Part shown: piece by piece, positions 36,192 through 46,180 of the stretch
How the letters are laid out: each line of letters starts with the position of its first letter
Position numbering within the stretch: position 1 is the stretch's first letter
Source of the DNA: Brevundimonas fontaquae
Lineage (GTDB): Bacteria; Pseudomonadota; Alphaproteobacteria; Caulobacterales; Caulobacteraceae
DNA length: 64,000 nucleotides
Direction: 5' to 3'
NCBI RefSeq assembly: GCF_017086445.1
Contig: NZ_CP070968.1
Span: 2,170,001 to 2,234,000 of the forward strand
The notes under the pieces: generated by a model
Seen by the model: the letters and a program-made list of their open reading frames with translations, nothing else
What the model was told of the DNA's origin: nothing
Database searches by the model: none
Made by a program: the position numbers and the translations under genes

Positions 36192-37040
36192 TCAGCTGCC
36201 GGATATCAACAGGGCGCCCGCATAACCCCTCGCCACGACCGACTGACGCGCCGCCTCGGCCGCATTGGCGCTGTCCCAGGGGCCCACCACCACATTAAAC
36301 CGCCCCGCGCCCCGATCGGCCCGCACCCAGCCGCTCAGGCTGTCGGCGATTCGTCCGGCCTCGACCTGATCCGAGAAGCTGCCCGCCTGGACCCAGAAGG
36401 TCGTCACCTCAGCAACCGCAACCGGCGTGGGGGCGATAACGGGCGCGCTGACGGGCGGGCTGGCCGGGACCACGCCTCGCGGTGTCGGCGCCGAAGCCCG
36501 CAGCAGCGTGCCCCCGCCCTGCTGCGGCGCCCGGCCGAGGTAGCGCACCCGCACCCGCCCCACGCCCTGCGACAGCATCCCCAGCTCGCTCGCCGCCTCT
36601 CGCGACAGGTCGATGATCCGGCTGTCCACGAACGGCCCGCGGTCATTGATCCGCACCACCAGCTGCCGGCCGTTCTCCAGGTTCGTCACCTCGACCAGAC
36701 CGGGCAGAGGCAGGGTTTTGTGCGCCGCCGTCAGGGCATGCATGTCGAACCGCTCGCCGGTCGAAGTCGGTCGCCCGTTGAAGGCGTCGCCGTACCAGGA
36801 CGCCATCCCGACCTCCTCGTAATCCGGCTGTTCCTTGGGCGTGTACCAGCGCCCGCGCACCTGATAGGGGCGCATCGTCCCCGACACGATCGGCGCCGGA
36901 TCCTTGACGACGGGCGGATGATCCTCGCCGCGCCCGGCGACCGTCCCACGCACGCCTGCTCCGCCGACGGTGGAACAGGCGGCCAGCAGCGAAAACAGCC
37001 CCAGGATCAGCGCGCCGCGCACTCCCTGTCCAAACGTCAT
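36192..37040 (-). CDS. rlpA: RlpA-family septal lipoprotein with SPOR domain
   Basis: A 282-residue outer-membrane lipoprotein. The signal ends in a lipobox (SLLAAC). The double-psi beta-barrel domain (about 75-165) contains [19 protein letters not shown] and [15 protein letters not shown], the catalytic aspartate region of RlpA. A Pro-rich linker and a C-terminal SPOR domain (about 205-282, [16 protein letters not shown]) should target it to denuded glycan at the division site. I start at [13 protein letters not shown] (37040), preceded by GAGGCGG. Confidence 0.92.
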   Translation of the reverse strand: MTFGQGVRGALILGLFSLLAACSTVGGAGVRGTVAGRGEDHPPVVKDPAPIVSGTMRPYQVRGRWYTPKEQPDYEEVGMASWYGDAFNGRPTSTGERFDMHALTAAHKTLPLPGLVEVTNLENGRQLVVRINDRGPFVDSRIIDLSREAASELGMLSQGVGRVRVRYLGRAPQQGGGTLLRASAPTPRGVVPASPPVSAPVIAPTPVAVAEVTTFWVQAGSFSDQVEAGRIADSLSGWVRADRGAGRFNVVVGPWDSANAAEAARQSVVARGYAGALLISGS

Positions 37041-37092
37041 CGACCCGCCTCGCAAAAAATACGAAAACAGGATGACCGAAGACATTTCCGCT

Positions 37093-37122
37093 TTGGTTAA
37101 TGACCCGTTCGCCTGCTATGGC
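37093..37122 (+). promoter_or_regulatory. Candidate promoter of tRNA-Ser
   Basis: TTGGTT (37093-37098) and TATGGC (37117-37122), 18 bases apart, precede the tRNA by 23 bases. The GCTATGGC around the -10 is close to the Caulobacterales consensus GCTANAWC. Confidence 0.4.
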
Positions 37123-37145
37123 GTCCGCCTCCGCTGCGGCGGCAA

Positions 37146-37235
<90 letters not shown>

Positions 37236-37380
37236 AGAAGCTCTGAATTAACTGAATAATCTGAGCGCCGAGTTGGCGCCACCCGCCTTTGCACCCCTCT
37301 AAAATGGTCGTGCGGACACCGACGCCAAGCCCTTTGCACGCCAAAAGCCGGATTCTGGCTGCGCGCCAGCAAGCGCACAT

Positions 37381-38064
37381 TCAGGCTTCCAGCCGATAGC
37401 CCACGCCAGGCTCGGTGAGCAGTAGGATTGGGCTGGCAGGATCGGCCTCCAGCTTATGCCTCAGCTGTCCCACGACGACGCGAAGGTACTGGGTGTCGTT
37501 GACGTGCGCGGCGCCCCAGACGGCCGTGAGCAAATCGCCGTGGCTGATGACCTTGCCGTGGTGGCGGGCCAGATGGGCGAGAACCTCGAACTCCTTTGGG
37601 GTCAGTTTGACGATTTCTCCAGAGCGACGGACACGGCGGCGTTCGATGTCGATGGAGATGTCTCCAGCGGTCACGGGACCGATGGTCTCGGAAATCGAGG
37701 CGCGCATGCTCACCCTCAGACGGGCCAGGAGTTCACCGATGCCGAAGGGTTTTTCGACATAGTCGTTGGCGCCCAGATCGAGGGCCGCGATCTTCTCCGC
37801 CTCTCGGTCCCGCGCCGAGAGGACAATGATGGGTCCCGCGTAGAACTCTCGCGCGCGTTTCAGGACGTCCTTGCCGTCCATGTCAGGCAAGCCGAGATCC
37901 AGAACGACCGCATCGGGCGACCAGAGAGCGACGCCCCGCAAGCCATCCTGCCCGCTGTCCGCTCGTTTCGGCTGATACCCGGCCGCGTCCAGCGCAGGCG
38001 ACAGGAAGCGGTGAATCTGAGGCTCGTCGTCGATGACGAGGATCACGGGGCGGACGGCGGACAT
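37381..38064 (-). CDS. kdpE: Response regulator KdpE
   Basis: A 227-residue OmpR-family regulator. The receiver has D56 in VVLDLGLPDMDG, and the C-terminal winged helix has LTPKEFEVLAHLARHHGKVIS. It activates the kdp operon when potassium is low. It is the last gene of the operon, seven bases after kdpD. Potential targets are the CATAAG repeats at 46227-46332. Confidence 0.96.
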   Translation of the reverse strand: MSAVRPVILVIDDEPQIHRFLSPALDAAGYQPKRADSGQDGLRGVALWSPDAVVLDLGLPDMDGKDVLKRAREFYAGPIIVLSARDREAEKIAALDLGANDYVEKPFGIGELLARLRVSMRASISETIGPVTAGDISIDIERRRVRRSGEIVKLTPKEFEVLAHLARHHGKVISHGDLLTAVWGAAHVNDTQYLRVVVGQLRHKLEADPASPILLLTEPGVGYRLEA

Positions 38065-38071
38065 GGGCGCT

Positions 38072-40744
38072 CTACAACAGGTCGCGATGGGTCGCGATCG
38101 CCTTCGAAAGGCTGATCAGAATGCGGGTGCCCTTGCCGTCGGCGATGGGGCTGGCGGCGGCGATGCGGCCGCCCATGGCTTCGACAAATCCCTTGGATAT
38201 GGCCAAGCCCAGGCCCGCGCCCTTTGATCGGTCGGTGGACTCTTCCATTCGGCGGAACTTGTCGAACACCCGTTCCAGCTCGGCGGTGGGTATTCCCCTG
38301 CCCTCATCTTCGATTGAGATGACGACCGAGCCTCGATCCTCATAGGCGGCCAGTTCGATGGTCGAGCCGTCGGGGCTGTAGGCGATGGCGTTTTCCAGGA
38401 TGTTGACGACGGCCTGCTCCAGCAGACCTTGGTCCAACAAAACCAGGCTCAGCTGGGAGGGAAAGTCGCGGGTCACGTGACGGGTGCCCAGTCGACGCGC
38501 CACCCGCTCTGCGGCGGCGTTGAGAATATCGCGCACGTCCACCCAGTCTGTGCGCACGTTCAGGCCGCCGCCTTCCAGCCGGGTCATATCCAAGAGGTCG
38601 CCGACATAGCGCGACAGGCGTTCGGCCTCTTCGCGGATGCTGAGCAGCAGGTCGTCGCGAACCTCGGGCTTCAGGGTCGCGCCATAGTCGATCAGGGTCG
38701 TCGCCGAGCCCAGGACGGTGGACAGGGGCGTGCGCAGGTCGTGGCTGACCGAGTTCATCAAGGCCGCACGGAAACGGTCGGCGCGGCGCAAGGTCTCGGT
38801 CTCCAGCGCCTGACCGGCCAGATCGGCGCGCTCCAGCGCCACGGCGCCCTGGTCCAACAGGGCCATCGCCAGACGTTCCTCGTCCGAGCCCGCCGCCACG
38901 ACCGAGGCGTCGATGCCCGCCACGCCGGCCCGGCCGCGCACGCCCTGCAGAGGCTGAAACCGCCAGTGGGTCTGCGGCAGGGTGCCGGTGCCGTGGCCCG
39001 TCACCTCGCCGTGGGTCCAGGCCCAGCGGGCGGCGGCCATGGCATCAGGGGCCAGGGTCACGCCCTCGGGGCTCGCCGCCGTCAGCACAATGTCCTCGCC
39101 GTCGGGCAGCAGGACGACGGCGCCCGCGCCGGCGGCGGCCGAGGCCTGTTCGGCCAGGCTGCGGGCCGTGGTCGCGCGATCCTGGCCCGCCGACAGGGTC
39201 TGGCTGGCGGCCAGCAGGGCCGAGACGGCGGCGGCGCGCCGCTGCGCGGCTCTGGCCTGTTCGCGCACTCGCCCCGCCAGGGCGCCCGTGCCGAGGGCCA
39301 CGCCCCAGAAGAGTAGCAGCGTCAGGAAGTCGGTCGGTGAACCGATCAGGAAGCTGTAGCGCGGCTGAAGGAACAGGAAGTTGTAGGTCAGAAAGGCCAG
39401 GGTCGCCGCCGCCAGCGCGGGTCTGAGGCCGTTCAGCACCCCGGCCGCCACCACCGCCGCCAGATAGATGACGCCCAGATCGACCCGCTCGAACCGGGTG
39501 TCCAGCAACAGGGCCGCCCCTGTCGCTGCCAGGACGAAGGCCGCGCCGGCCGGATAGCCGCGCCAGTCCAGCGCCGCCCTGACGCCCGGCCGGGTCGCCG
39601 GTTCGGGCGCGGCCAGGTCGCCTTCGGTCACGACGTGGACGGCGACGCCCTGAGCCTTGCGCAGCAGTTCGGTCGCCAGGGCCCGGCCGGTCCATTCGGC
39701 GAACCGCCCGCCGCGCGTCTTGCCGATGACGATCTGGGTGACGTTGTTGCGATGGGCGTGGTCCAGAACGGCGCGCACCACGTCGTCGCCACTGATGGTC
39801 ACGGGCCGCCCGCCCAGTTGTTCGGCCAGTTTGAAAGCCTCGGACAATCGTCCCGCCGAGCGGGCGTCGGCGCGCGATCCGCTGGGTCTTTCGACGTGAG
39901 CGACCGACCAGGGGGCGTCCATCATCATGTCCGACATCCGCCGACCGGTCCGCACCAGGGAGGCGGTCATGGCGTCGCCGCCGACCAGCACCAGGATCCG
40001 CTCGTTCGCCGCCCACGGCCCCGACACGCCCCGTTCGCGCAGGTGGGTCAGCAACTGGTCGTCCACCGTCTGGGCCGCGCGCCGCAGGGCCAGTTCGCGC
40101 AGCGCCGTCAGGTTTTCGATTTTGAAGAAGTTCTCGGACGCCACCCGCGCCGTTTCGGGCACATAGACCTTGCCCTCGGCCAGACGCACCCGCAGGTCTT
40201 CGGGCGTGATGTCGATGACCTCGATGTCGTCGGCGCCGGTCAGGGCGCTGTCGGGCACGGCCTCGCGCTGGCGCACGCCGGTGATGCGCAAAATGACGTC
40301 GGACAGGCTTTCCAGATGCTGGATGTTCAGCGTGGTCCAGACGTCGATGCCCGCGTCGCGCAGCTCCTCCACATCCTGCCAGCGCTTGGGATGGCGCGAA
40401 CCCGGCGCGTTGGAGTGGGCGTATTCGTCGACCAGCAACAGTTCGGGCCGTCGCGCCAGGGCGCCGTCCAGGTCGAACTCCATCAGGGCGCGGTCGCGGT
40501 GTTCGATCGGCGCGCGCGGCATGACGTCGAGCCCGCGCAGCAGGCTCATCGTTTCCTTGCGGCCGTGGGTCTCGACCACGCCGACGACGACGTCCAGCCC
40601 CTCGGCCTTTCGACGGCGTGCGGCGCGCAGCATCTCATAGGTCTTGCCCACGCCGGGCGACATGCCCAGAAACACCTTCAGCCGCCCGCGCTTGCGGCAC
40701 GGAGCGGCTGAAGTCGCGGGCGTTGCTGGCGCCGTTTCGGGCAA
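38072..40744 (-). CDS. kdpD: Osmosensitive K+ channel histidine kinase KdpD
   Basis: An 890-residue sensor kinase. The N-terminal KdpD domain has Walker A GMSPGVGKT (27-35). A universal stress-like domain follows (about 240-370), then four closely spaced membrane spans (about 400-500), a GAF-like region, the phospho-acceptor H668 in SHDLRTPLSTVLG, and the ATPase domain (EDEGRGIPTAELER, GAGLGLAISKGF). It controls KdpE. The start is TTG at 40744, immediately after the kdpC stop. Confidence 0.96.
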   Translation of the reverse strand: MPETAPATPATSAAPCRKRGRLKVFLGMSPGVGKTYEMLRAARRRKAEGLDVVVGVVETHGRKETMSLLRGLDVMPRAPIEHRDRALMEFDLDGALARRPELLLVDEYAHSNAPGSRHPKRWQDVEELRDAGIDVWTTLNIQHLESLSDVILRITGVRQREAVPDSALTGADDIEVIDITPEDLRVRLAEGKVYVPETARVASENFFKIENLTALRELALRRAAQTVDDQLLTHLRERGVSGPWAANERILVLVGGDAMTASLVRTGRRMSDMMMDAPWSVAHVERPSGSRADARSAGRLSEAFKLAEQLGGRPVTISGDDVVRAVLDHAHRNNVTQIVIGKTRGGRFAEWTGRALATELLRKAQGVAVHVVTEGDLAAPEPATRPGVRAALDWRGYPAGAAFVLAATGAALLLDTRFERVDLGVIYLAAVVAAGVLNGLRPALAAATLAFLTYNFLFLQPRYSFLIGSPTDFLTLLLFWGVALGTGALAGRVREQARAAQRRAAAVSALLAASQTLSAGQDRATTARSLAEQASAAAGAGAVVLLPDGEDIVLTAASPEGVTLAPDAMAAARWAWTHGEVTGHGTGTLPQTHWRFQPLQGVRGRAGVAGIDASVVAAGSDEERLAMALLDQGAVALERADLAGQALETETLRRADRFRAALMNSVSHDLRTPLSTVLGSATTLIDYGATLKPEVRDDLLLSIREEAERLSRYVGDLLDMTRLEGGGLNVRTDWVDVRDILNAAAERVARRLGTRHVTRDFPSQLSLVLLDQGLLEQAVVNILENAIAYSPDGSTIELAAYEDRGSVVISIEDEGRGIPTAELERVFDKFRRMEESTDRSKGAGLGLAISKGFVEAMGGRIAAASPIADGKGTRILISLSKAIATHRDLL

Positions 40745-41323
40745 TCAGCCCTCCGCGCCGAAGCGGGCGTCCAGCGCGCGGTTGGTCAGCAGGACATTGA
40801 CGTGCGGCTGGCCGATGAAGCCCAGGAAGGCCCCCTCGATGTGCGCCTCGATGATGCTCTGGACCTGTTGCACGGGAACACCTCTGGCGCGGGCGATCCG
40901 CGCGGCCTGAAGCCGAGCGTAGGCCGGGGACACGTCCGGGTCGAGGCCCGAACCCGAGGTCGTCACCGCATCGGCGGGGATGACGCCGGGGCCGTCCTCG
41001 GCGCGGATCGTCTGAGCGCTTTCGGCGACGCGAGCGATCAGGTCCGGGTTCAGCGGCCCCATGTTGGAGCCGGACGAGGCGGCGGCGTCATAGCCGTCGC
41101 CCGCCGCCGACGGGCGCGGATGCAGATAGGTCGCGCCGACGAAAGGCTGGCCGATCAGGGACGAGCCGACGACCCGCCCGCCGGCGTCGCGCACCAGACT
41201 GCCGTTGGCCTGGTCCGGGGAGGCGACCTGGGCGATGCCGGTGACGGCCAGCGGATAGGCCAGCCCCAGCAGCAGGGTGAACAGAGCCGTCATGACGAGG
41301 GCCGGGCGAAGTTGGTTGACCAT
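40745..41323 (-). CDS. kdpC: K+-transporting ATPase subunit C
   Basis: A 192-residue inner-membrane subunit with one N-terminal span (VMTALFTLLLGLAYPLAVTG) and a periplasmic domain that helps assemble and activate the KdpA-KdpB pump. Family markers are GSSLIGQPF, YLHPRPSAAGDGYDA and TTSGSGLDPDVSP. It follows the porin gene by ten bases with GAGG before its ATG, and its stop touches the kdpD start. In most bacteria kdpC follows kdpB directly. Confidence 0.96.
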   Translation of the reverse strand: MVNQLRPALVMTALFTLLLGLAYPLAVTGIAQVASPDQANGSLVRDAGGRVVGSSLIGQPFVGATYLHPRPSAAGDGYDAAASSGSNMGPLNPDLIARVAESAQTIRAEDGPGVIPADAVTTSGSGLDPDVSPAYARLQAARIARARGVPVQQVQSIIEAHIEGAFLGFIGQPHVNVLLTNRALDARFGAEG

Positions 41324-41333
41324 GGTCGTCGCC

Positions 41334-42050
41334 TCAGAAGGTCGCCTTCAGCGTGGCTACGACGCGTGCGCCGTAGATGTCGCCGAAGTCGTGTTGATCG
41401 GTGTCGTGATAACGCAGGTCCAGCGCCAGATTGTCGGTCAGCTGATAGGCCGCGCCCAGGTTCCAGGTGGTGTAGTCCATGTCCGACGACACCCACTGAC
41501 GGCCGACGGCGCCCGAGACGGTCCATTTGTCGGCCGGGCTGACCGCGCCGTTAACCTCGGCATAGGTCGCCTCGTCCTCGGCCGCGCCGAAGAAGTCGGG
41601 CGAATAATAGGCGGCGGCGCCCAGGGTGGCGGGGCCGACGGCGCGCGAGGCGGCGGCTTTCAGCTCGACATAGTCATAATCGGCGCCGTCGGGCTGACCG
41701 GCGTAGAGATAGCCGATCACCCCGAAGTCCAGCGCATAGCCGGCGACCTCTGGCCGATAGCCGGCATACAGATCGACCTCGGCGTCCGTGTCGTCGCCGA
41801 AATCGACGTTGGAGGCCCAGCCGCCGGCGTAGAAGCCGTTCTTGGTCAGATCGACGCCGGCCGAAAGGGCGGGGTTTTCCTGGGTCTGGCTTACACCGCG
41901 GAAAACGTAATCGGAGGTGACGGCGACGTTAGCCGACACGTCCTGGGCCTTGGCTTCGCTGCATAGGCCCAGACCGGCGAGACCGACGATACAGGCGGCG
42001 GCGAACCAGGCGTCGTTGCGGCCCGAGGCCTTGGAGAAGGATTTACGCAT
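41334..42050 (-). CDS. TorF-family outer-membrane porin, embedded in the kdp operon
   Basis: A 238-residue protein of the TorF/TIGR02001 family. A signal peptide ends at SEAKA-QD (cleavage after residue 35). The mature part is rich in alternating aromatic and polar residues, with VAVTSDYVFRGVSQTQENPA at its start, the family signature, and a C-terminal strand ending in Phe (VVATLKATF), as in outer-membrane beta barrels. It lies between kdpB and kdpC, overlapping the 51-residue ORF by eight bases. The family has little experimental work; a role in potassium passage through the outer membrane is my inference from the position. Confidence 0.9.
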   Translation of the reverse strand: MRKSFSKASGRNDAWFAAACIVGLAGLGLCSEAKAQDVSANVAVTSDYVFRGVSQTQENPALSAGVDLTKNGFYAGGWASNVDFGDDTDAEVDLYAGYRPEVAGYALDFGVIGYLYAGQPDGADYDYVELKAAASRAVGPATLGAAAYYSPDFFGAAEDEATYAEVNGAVSPADKWTVSGAVGRQWVSSDMDYTTWNLGAAYQLTDNLALDLRYHDTDQHDFGDIYGARVVATLKATF

Positions 42051-42198
42051 TGGGTTTCTCTATTCGAACAGGATGAATCGCCATGGGGTTGGAGCGCGTG
42101 CGCGGATCGGTCTGCTGCAGCGTCGACACGCCCCACATCACGGCGATGACCAGCACCGCCACGACGAGTTGCAGGATGCGAGAGACCTCCAGACGCAT
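42043..42198 (-). CDS. Small single-span membrane protein between kdpB and the porin
   Basis: A 51-residue frame starts with ATG at 42198, sharing a base with the kdpB stop (TGATG), and ends with TAA at 42043, eight bases inside the porin gene. It has one hydrophobic stretch, LQLVVAVLVIAVMWGVSTLQ (9-28), flanked by MRLEVSRI and a polar tail (QQTDPRTRSNPMAIHPVRI). Coupling on both sides argues that it is translated. I know no family for it. It could assist KdpB/KdpC assembly or link the pump to the porin. Confidence 0.6.
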   Translation of the reverse strand: MRLEVSRILQLVVAVLVIAVMWGVSTLQQTDPRTRSNPMAIHPVRIEKPNA

Positions 42199-44264
42199 CA
42201 CGCCAGACCCAGGCCGGAGATGAGCAGGTCGATCAGCTTGATGCCGACGAACGGGGCGATCAGGCCGCCCAGGCCGTAGATCAGCAGGTTGCGACCCAGA
42301 AGCGCGCCGGCGCCGATGGCCCGGTATTTAACGCCCTTCAGCGCCAGCGGGATCAGGGCGACGATGACCAGGGCGTTGAAGATCACCGCCGACAGGATGG
42401 CGCTCTCAGGGCTGTGCAGACGCATGACGTTCAGCGCGCCGAGCGACGGCAGGGCCACCACGAACATCGCCGGGATGATGGCGAAGTATTTGGCCACGTC
42501 GTTGGCGACCGAGAAGGTCGTCAGGGCGCCGCGCGTAATCAGCAGTTGCTTGCCGACCTCGACGATCTCGATGACCTTGGTCGGGTCGCTGTCCAGATCG
42601 ACCATGTTGCCGGCCTCGCGCGCGGCCTGGGCGCCGGTCTGCATGGCGACGCCGACATCGGCCTGGGCCAGGGCCGGAGCGTCGTTGGCCCCGTCGCCGC
42701 ACATGGCGACCAGACGGCCCTTGGCCTGTTCGGCCTTGATCAGGCGCATCTTGTCCTCGGGCGTGGCCTCGGCGAGGTAGTCGTCCACCCCGGCTTCCGA
42801 AGCGATGGCTGCGGCCGTCACAGGATTGTCGCCGGTGATCATCACGGTGCGCAGGCCCATGCGGCGCAGGTCGGCGAACCGCGCCTTCACGCCCGGCTTG
42901 ACCACGTCCTTCAGGTGGATGACGCCGACCAGGGCGCCATTCTGGGTCACGGCCAGGGGCGTGCCGCCCGAACGGGCGATCCGGTCCACGGCCTGGCGGA
43001 ACTCGGCCGGGGCCGAACCGTCCGTCAGGTTCAGATCCTTCAGCACCGCATCGACCGCGCCCTTGCGCCAGCTGTCCTTGCCGACGTCCAGGCCCGACTG
43101 GCGGGTGACGGCGGTGAAGGGAATGGCGACGGCGCCGGCCGGCTGATCGACCGAGACACCGGCGTTGCGGCCCAGCTCGACGATGGAGCGGCCCTCGGGC
43201 GTCTCGTCGGCGAGCGACGCCATGACGGCGGCGGCTAAAGCGGCCTCGGGGCGCACGCCCGGAACCGGCATGACCTCGGTCGCCATGCGGTTGCCGCAGG
43301 TGATGGTGCCGGTCTTGTCGAGCAGCAGGGTGTCGACGTCGCCTGCCGCCTCCACCGCACGGCCCGAGGTGGCCAGTACGTTCACCTTCAGCAACCGGTC
43401 CATGCCGGCGATGCCGACGGCGGACAGCAGACCCCCGATCGTGGTCGGGATCAGGGTGATGAACAGGGCGCCCAGCACCATCGGATCCAGATCGACGCCG
43501 GAATAGGCGCCCAGACCCACCAGGGTCACGACCGCGATCAGGAAGATCAGGGTCAGGCCGGCCAGCAGCACCGCCAAGGCCAGCTCGTTGGGCGTCTTCC
43601 TGCGGTCCGCGCCCTCGACCATGGCGATCATGCGGTCGAGGAAGGTCGAGCCGGGCTTGGCGGTGATGCGCACCTTGATCCAGTCCGATACGACGGTGGT
43701 GCCGCCGGTCACGGCGGACCGGTCGCCGCCGCTTTCGCGGATCACCGGGGCGCTCTCGCCGGTGATGGCGGCCTCGTTGACCGAGGCGACGCCCTCGACG
43801 ATCTCGCCGTCCGAGGCGATCACGTCGCCGGCCTCGACCAGGATGATCGACCCGACTTCAAGCTCCGAAGCGTTGGTCGGGACCACGCTGCCGGTCTTCG
43901 CGTCGACGATCAGCTTGGCCTTGGTCGTGACGCGGGTCGCGCGCAGGCTGTCCGCCGCCGCCTTGCCCCGCCCTTCAGCGATGCTTTCGGCGACATTGGC
44001 GAACAGGACCGTGGCCCAAAGCCACAGCGCCAGTTGCACCGCAAAGCCCGCCGACTGACCGCTCGCGATGGCCGCGGCCGCCGAAAGCGTGGACAAAAGC
44101 GCCACGATCCAGGTGGTGAAGATGACCGGATTGTTGATCAGCTTGACGGGGTTCAGCTTGACGAAGGCGTCGCCAACCGCGCGTCCGATCATCTTTCCCG
44201 AGAGGCCGCCCGCGAGAGGCGACGCCCGGCCGCCCTCGCGGGGATCCAGAGTTACTTGTGTCAT
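42198..44264 (-). CDS. kdpB: K+-transporting P-type ATPase subunit B
   Basis: A 688-residue catalytic subunit that hydrolyses ATP to drive potassium import. The phosphorylated aspartate is D316 in [12 protein letters not shown]. The actuator motif is TGES (168-171), the nucleotide-domain KGAVDAV is present and the hinge is [16 protein letters not shown]. It follows kdpA by 18 bases. Its stop overlaps the start of the 51-residue ORF. Confidence 0.98.
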   Translation of the reverse strand: MTQVTLDPREGGRASPLAGGLSGKMIGRAVGDAFVKLNPVKLINNPVIFTTWIVALLSTLSAAAAIASGQSAGFAVQLALWLWATVLFANVAESIAEGRGKAAADSLRATRVTTKAKLIVDAKTGSVVPTNASELEVGSIILVEAGDVIASDGEIVEGVASVNEAAITGESAPVIRESGGDRSAVTGGTTVVSDWIKVRITAKPGSTFLDRMIAMVEGADRRKTPNELALAVLLAGLTLIFLIAVVTLVGLGAYSGVDLDPMVLGALFITLIPTTIGGLLSAVGIAGMDRLLKVNVLATSGRAVEAAGDVDTLLLDKTGTITCGNRMATEVMPVPGVRPEAALAAAVMASLADETPEGRSIVELGRNAGVSVDQPAGAVAIPFTAVTRQSGLDVGKDSWRKGAVDAVLKDLNLTDGSAPAEFRQAVDRIARSGGTPLAVTQNGALVGVIHLKDVVKPGVKARFADLRRMGLRTVMITGDNPVTAAAIASEAGVDDYLAEATPEDKMRLIKAEQAKGRLVAMCGDGANDAPALAQADVGVAMQTGAQAAREAGNMVDLDSDPTKVIEIVEVGKQLLITRGALTTFSVANDVAKYFAIIPAMFVVALPSLGALNVMRLHSPESAILSAVIFNALVIVALIPLALKGVKYRAIGAGALLGRNLLIYGLGGLIAPFVGIKLIDLLISGLGLA

Positions 44265-44282
44265 GTCAGGATGTCCGAAGGA

Positions 44283-45992
44283 TCAGGCGCCGGCGACCGC
44301 CGCGAGCACCTGGAAGTGCTCGACGATCGGTCCCAGGGCGAGGGCGGGCAGGAACTGCAGGCCGCCGAGGATGAGGATCACGCCGATCAGCAGGCCGATG
44401 AACAGGCCGTTGTCGGTCGGCAGGGTGCCGGGGCTGGGCGCCAGCTTGGGCTTGACCACCAGACTGCCGGCGATGGCCAGGACGGCGACGGCCGGAATGA
44501 ACCGCCCGAACAGCATGCCCAGCCCCAGGGTCGTGTTCCACCAGGGGGCGTTGGCGGTCAGACCCGCAAAGGCCGAGCCGTTGTTCGCCGCCGCCGAGGT
44601 GTAGGCGTAGAGGATCTCCGACAGGCCGTGCGGCCCCTTGTTCAGCAGGCCCGCCAGCGCCGTCGGGAAGACGGCCGACACGGCGGTGAAGCCAAGGATG
44701 GCCAGCGGCAGGATCAGCACCGCGATCATGGCGAACTGGATCTCGCGCGCCTCGATCTTCTTGCCCAGATATTCCGGAGTGCGCCCGACCATCAGGCCGG
44801 CGACGAAGACCGACAGCAGGGCCATGACGACCATGATGGCGATGCCCGAACCGACGCCGCCGGGCAGAATTTCACCCAACTGCATCAGGAACATCTGCAA
44901 CCCGCCGCCCAAGGGCATGAAGCTGGCGTGCATCGAGTTGACCGAGCCGTTCGAGGCGCCGGTCGTGACCACGGACCAGACGGTCGAGGCGGGCGCGCCG
45001 AAGCGGACCTCCTTGCCCTCCATGTTGACCGAACTGTCGACATGGGCGGCGACCAGGGCCGGGGCCGGCTGGGTCTCGATCACATACATGGCCGCGCTGG
45101 CGGCGCTCAGCAGGATCAGGGCCGCCGCCGCCAGGGCGCGGATGTCGCGTCCCGCCATGGCGGTGCGGCCGAAGGCGAAGAAGGCCGCCCAGCCCATGAC
45201 GTTGATCGCCACGGCGGTCAGCAGATTGGTGATGGCGTTCGGGTTCTCGAACGGATGGGCGCCGTTGACGTTGAAGACGCCGCCGCCGTTGATGCCCAGC
45301 TGTTTGATCGCCACTTGGCTGGCGGCCGGGAACAGCGGCAAGGTCTGGGATCCGCCCTCGACGCCGGTCGCCGTCACATGGGCCGCCAGGCTCTGAACGA
45401 TGCCGAGACCCGACAAGGCCACGGCCAGGATCAGGGCGGCGGGCAGCAGGACATACAGGGTCGTGCGCGTCAGATCGGCCCAGAAGTTGCCGACCCCCTC
45501 GCCGCGATTGGCCACAAAAGCGCGCGCCAGGGCCGCCGCGATTGTCGCGCCCGTCGCCGCCGAAACGAAGTTTTGCACCGTCAGGCCGACCATCTGGGTG
45601 AAGGTCGACAGGGTCGCCTCCCCGCCATAGCTCTGCCAGTTGGTGTTGGTCACGAAGCTGACGGCGGTGTTGAAGGCCAGATGCGGCGACACGCCTGCGA
45701 ACCCTTGCGCGTTCAGCGGCAGCACGCCCTGCAGACGCAGGATCGCATACAGCAGGACAAAGCCCGCCAGGTTGAAGGCCAAAAGGGCGCCGGCGTATCC
45801 CAGCCAGCCCTGGCTGCGTTTTGGATCGACGCCCGCCGCGCCGTAGAAGACCGCCTCGACCGGCTTCAGCACCGGATCGAGCCAGGTCCGCTCGCCGTTC
45901 CAGACGCGCGACATATAAACGCCGATGGGCCAGCCGAGCATTACGGCCAGCCCAAGGGTCAGGGCGATCTCGCCCCATCCTTGAATGTTCAT
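44283..45992 (-). CDS. kdpA: K+-transporting ATPase subunit A
   Basis: A 569-residue channel-like subunit with about ten spans, related to Trk/Ktr potassium transporters. The pore loops and family segments are visible: [36 protein letters not shown] residues ([18 protein letters not shown]), GGMQMFL-like [13 protein letters not shown] and [17 protein letters not shown]. It starts 18 bases after the kdpF stop, with GAGG upstream. Confidence 0.98.
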   Translation of the reverse strand: MNIQGWGEIALTLGLAVMLGWPIGVYMSRVWNGERTWLDPVLKPVEAVFYGAAGVDPKRSQGWLGYAGALLAFNLAGFVLLYAILRLQGVLPLNAQGFAGVSPHLAFNTAVSFVTNTNWQSYGGEATLSTFTQMVGLTVQNFVSAATGATIAAALARAFVANRGEGVGNFWADLTRTTLYVLLPAALILAVALSGLGIVQSLAAHVTATGVEGGSQTLPLFPAASQVAIKQLGINGGGVFNVNGAHPFENPNAITNLLTAVAINVMGWAAFFAFGRTAMAGRDIRALAAAALILLSAASAAMYVIETQPAPALVAAHVDSSVNMEGKEVRFGAPASTVWSVVTTGASNGSVNSMHASFMPLGGGLQMFLMQLGEILPGGVGSGIAIMVVMALLSVFVAGLMVGRTPEYLGKKIEAREIQFAMIAVLILPLAILGFTAVSAVFPTALAGLLNKGPHGLSEILYAYTSAAANNGSAFAGLTANAPWWNTTLGLGMLFGRFIPAVAVLAIAGSLVVKPKLAPSPGTLPTDNGLFIGLLIGVILILGGLQFLPALALGPIVEHFQVLAAVAGA

Positions 45993-46010
45993 GATTTAAG
46001 TCCCGGTTCC

Positions 46011-46100
46011 TCAGAACCGCTCGGGCCGCAGCAGCGCCGCGACCATGTAAACGGCGACGACCAGCGCCCCCGCCCCCCAGAGCATGGCGATCATCGTCAT
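46011..46100 (-). CDS. kdpF: K+-transporting ATPase subunit F
   Basis: A 29-residue peptide, the same length as E. coli KdpF, with one span (WGAGALVVAVYMVAALL) and the C-terminal LLRPERF, comparable to LINAEAF in E. coli. It stabilises the KdpFABC complex. It starts with ATG at 46100, overlapping the stop of the upstream 27-residue ORF by four bases (ATGA), and precedes kdpA by 18 bases. Confidence 0.9.
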   Translation of the reverse strand: MTMIAMLWGAGALVVAVYMVAALLRPERF

Positions 46101-46180
46101 ACCCGTTTCAAAGCTGTGGCCAGCAAGGCGAAGACGGCGAACCCCCCCGCACCCACCGCCAGAAAAATCACATCGGCCAT
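46097..46180 (-). CDS. 27-residue membrane peptide ahead of kdpF
   Basis: The frame reads MADVIFLAVGAGGFAVFA and continues as LLATALKRV, then TGA that overlaps the kdpF ATG. A strong CGGAGG lies about eight bases before its own ATG at 46180. It is almost entirely one membrane span, with a basic end. Similar short peptides (M-[AT]-D-x-[IL]-F-L-A) sit ahead of kdpF in other proteobacteria, as far as I recall, usually unannotated. A role as a second small Kdp subunit or a translational leader is possible. Confidence 0.65.
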   Translation of the reverse strand: MADVIFLAVGAGGFAVFALLATALKRV

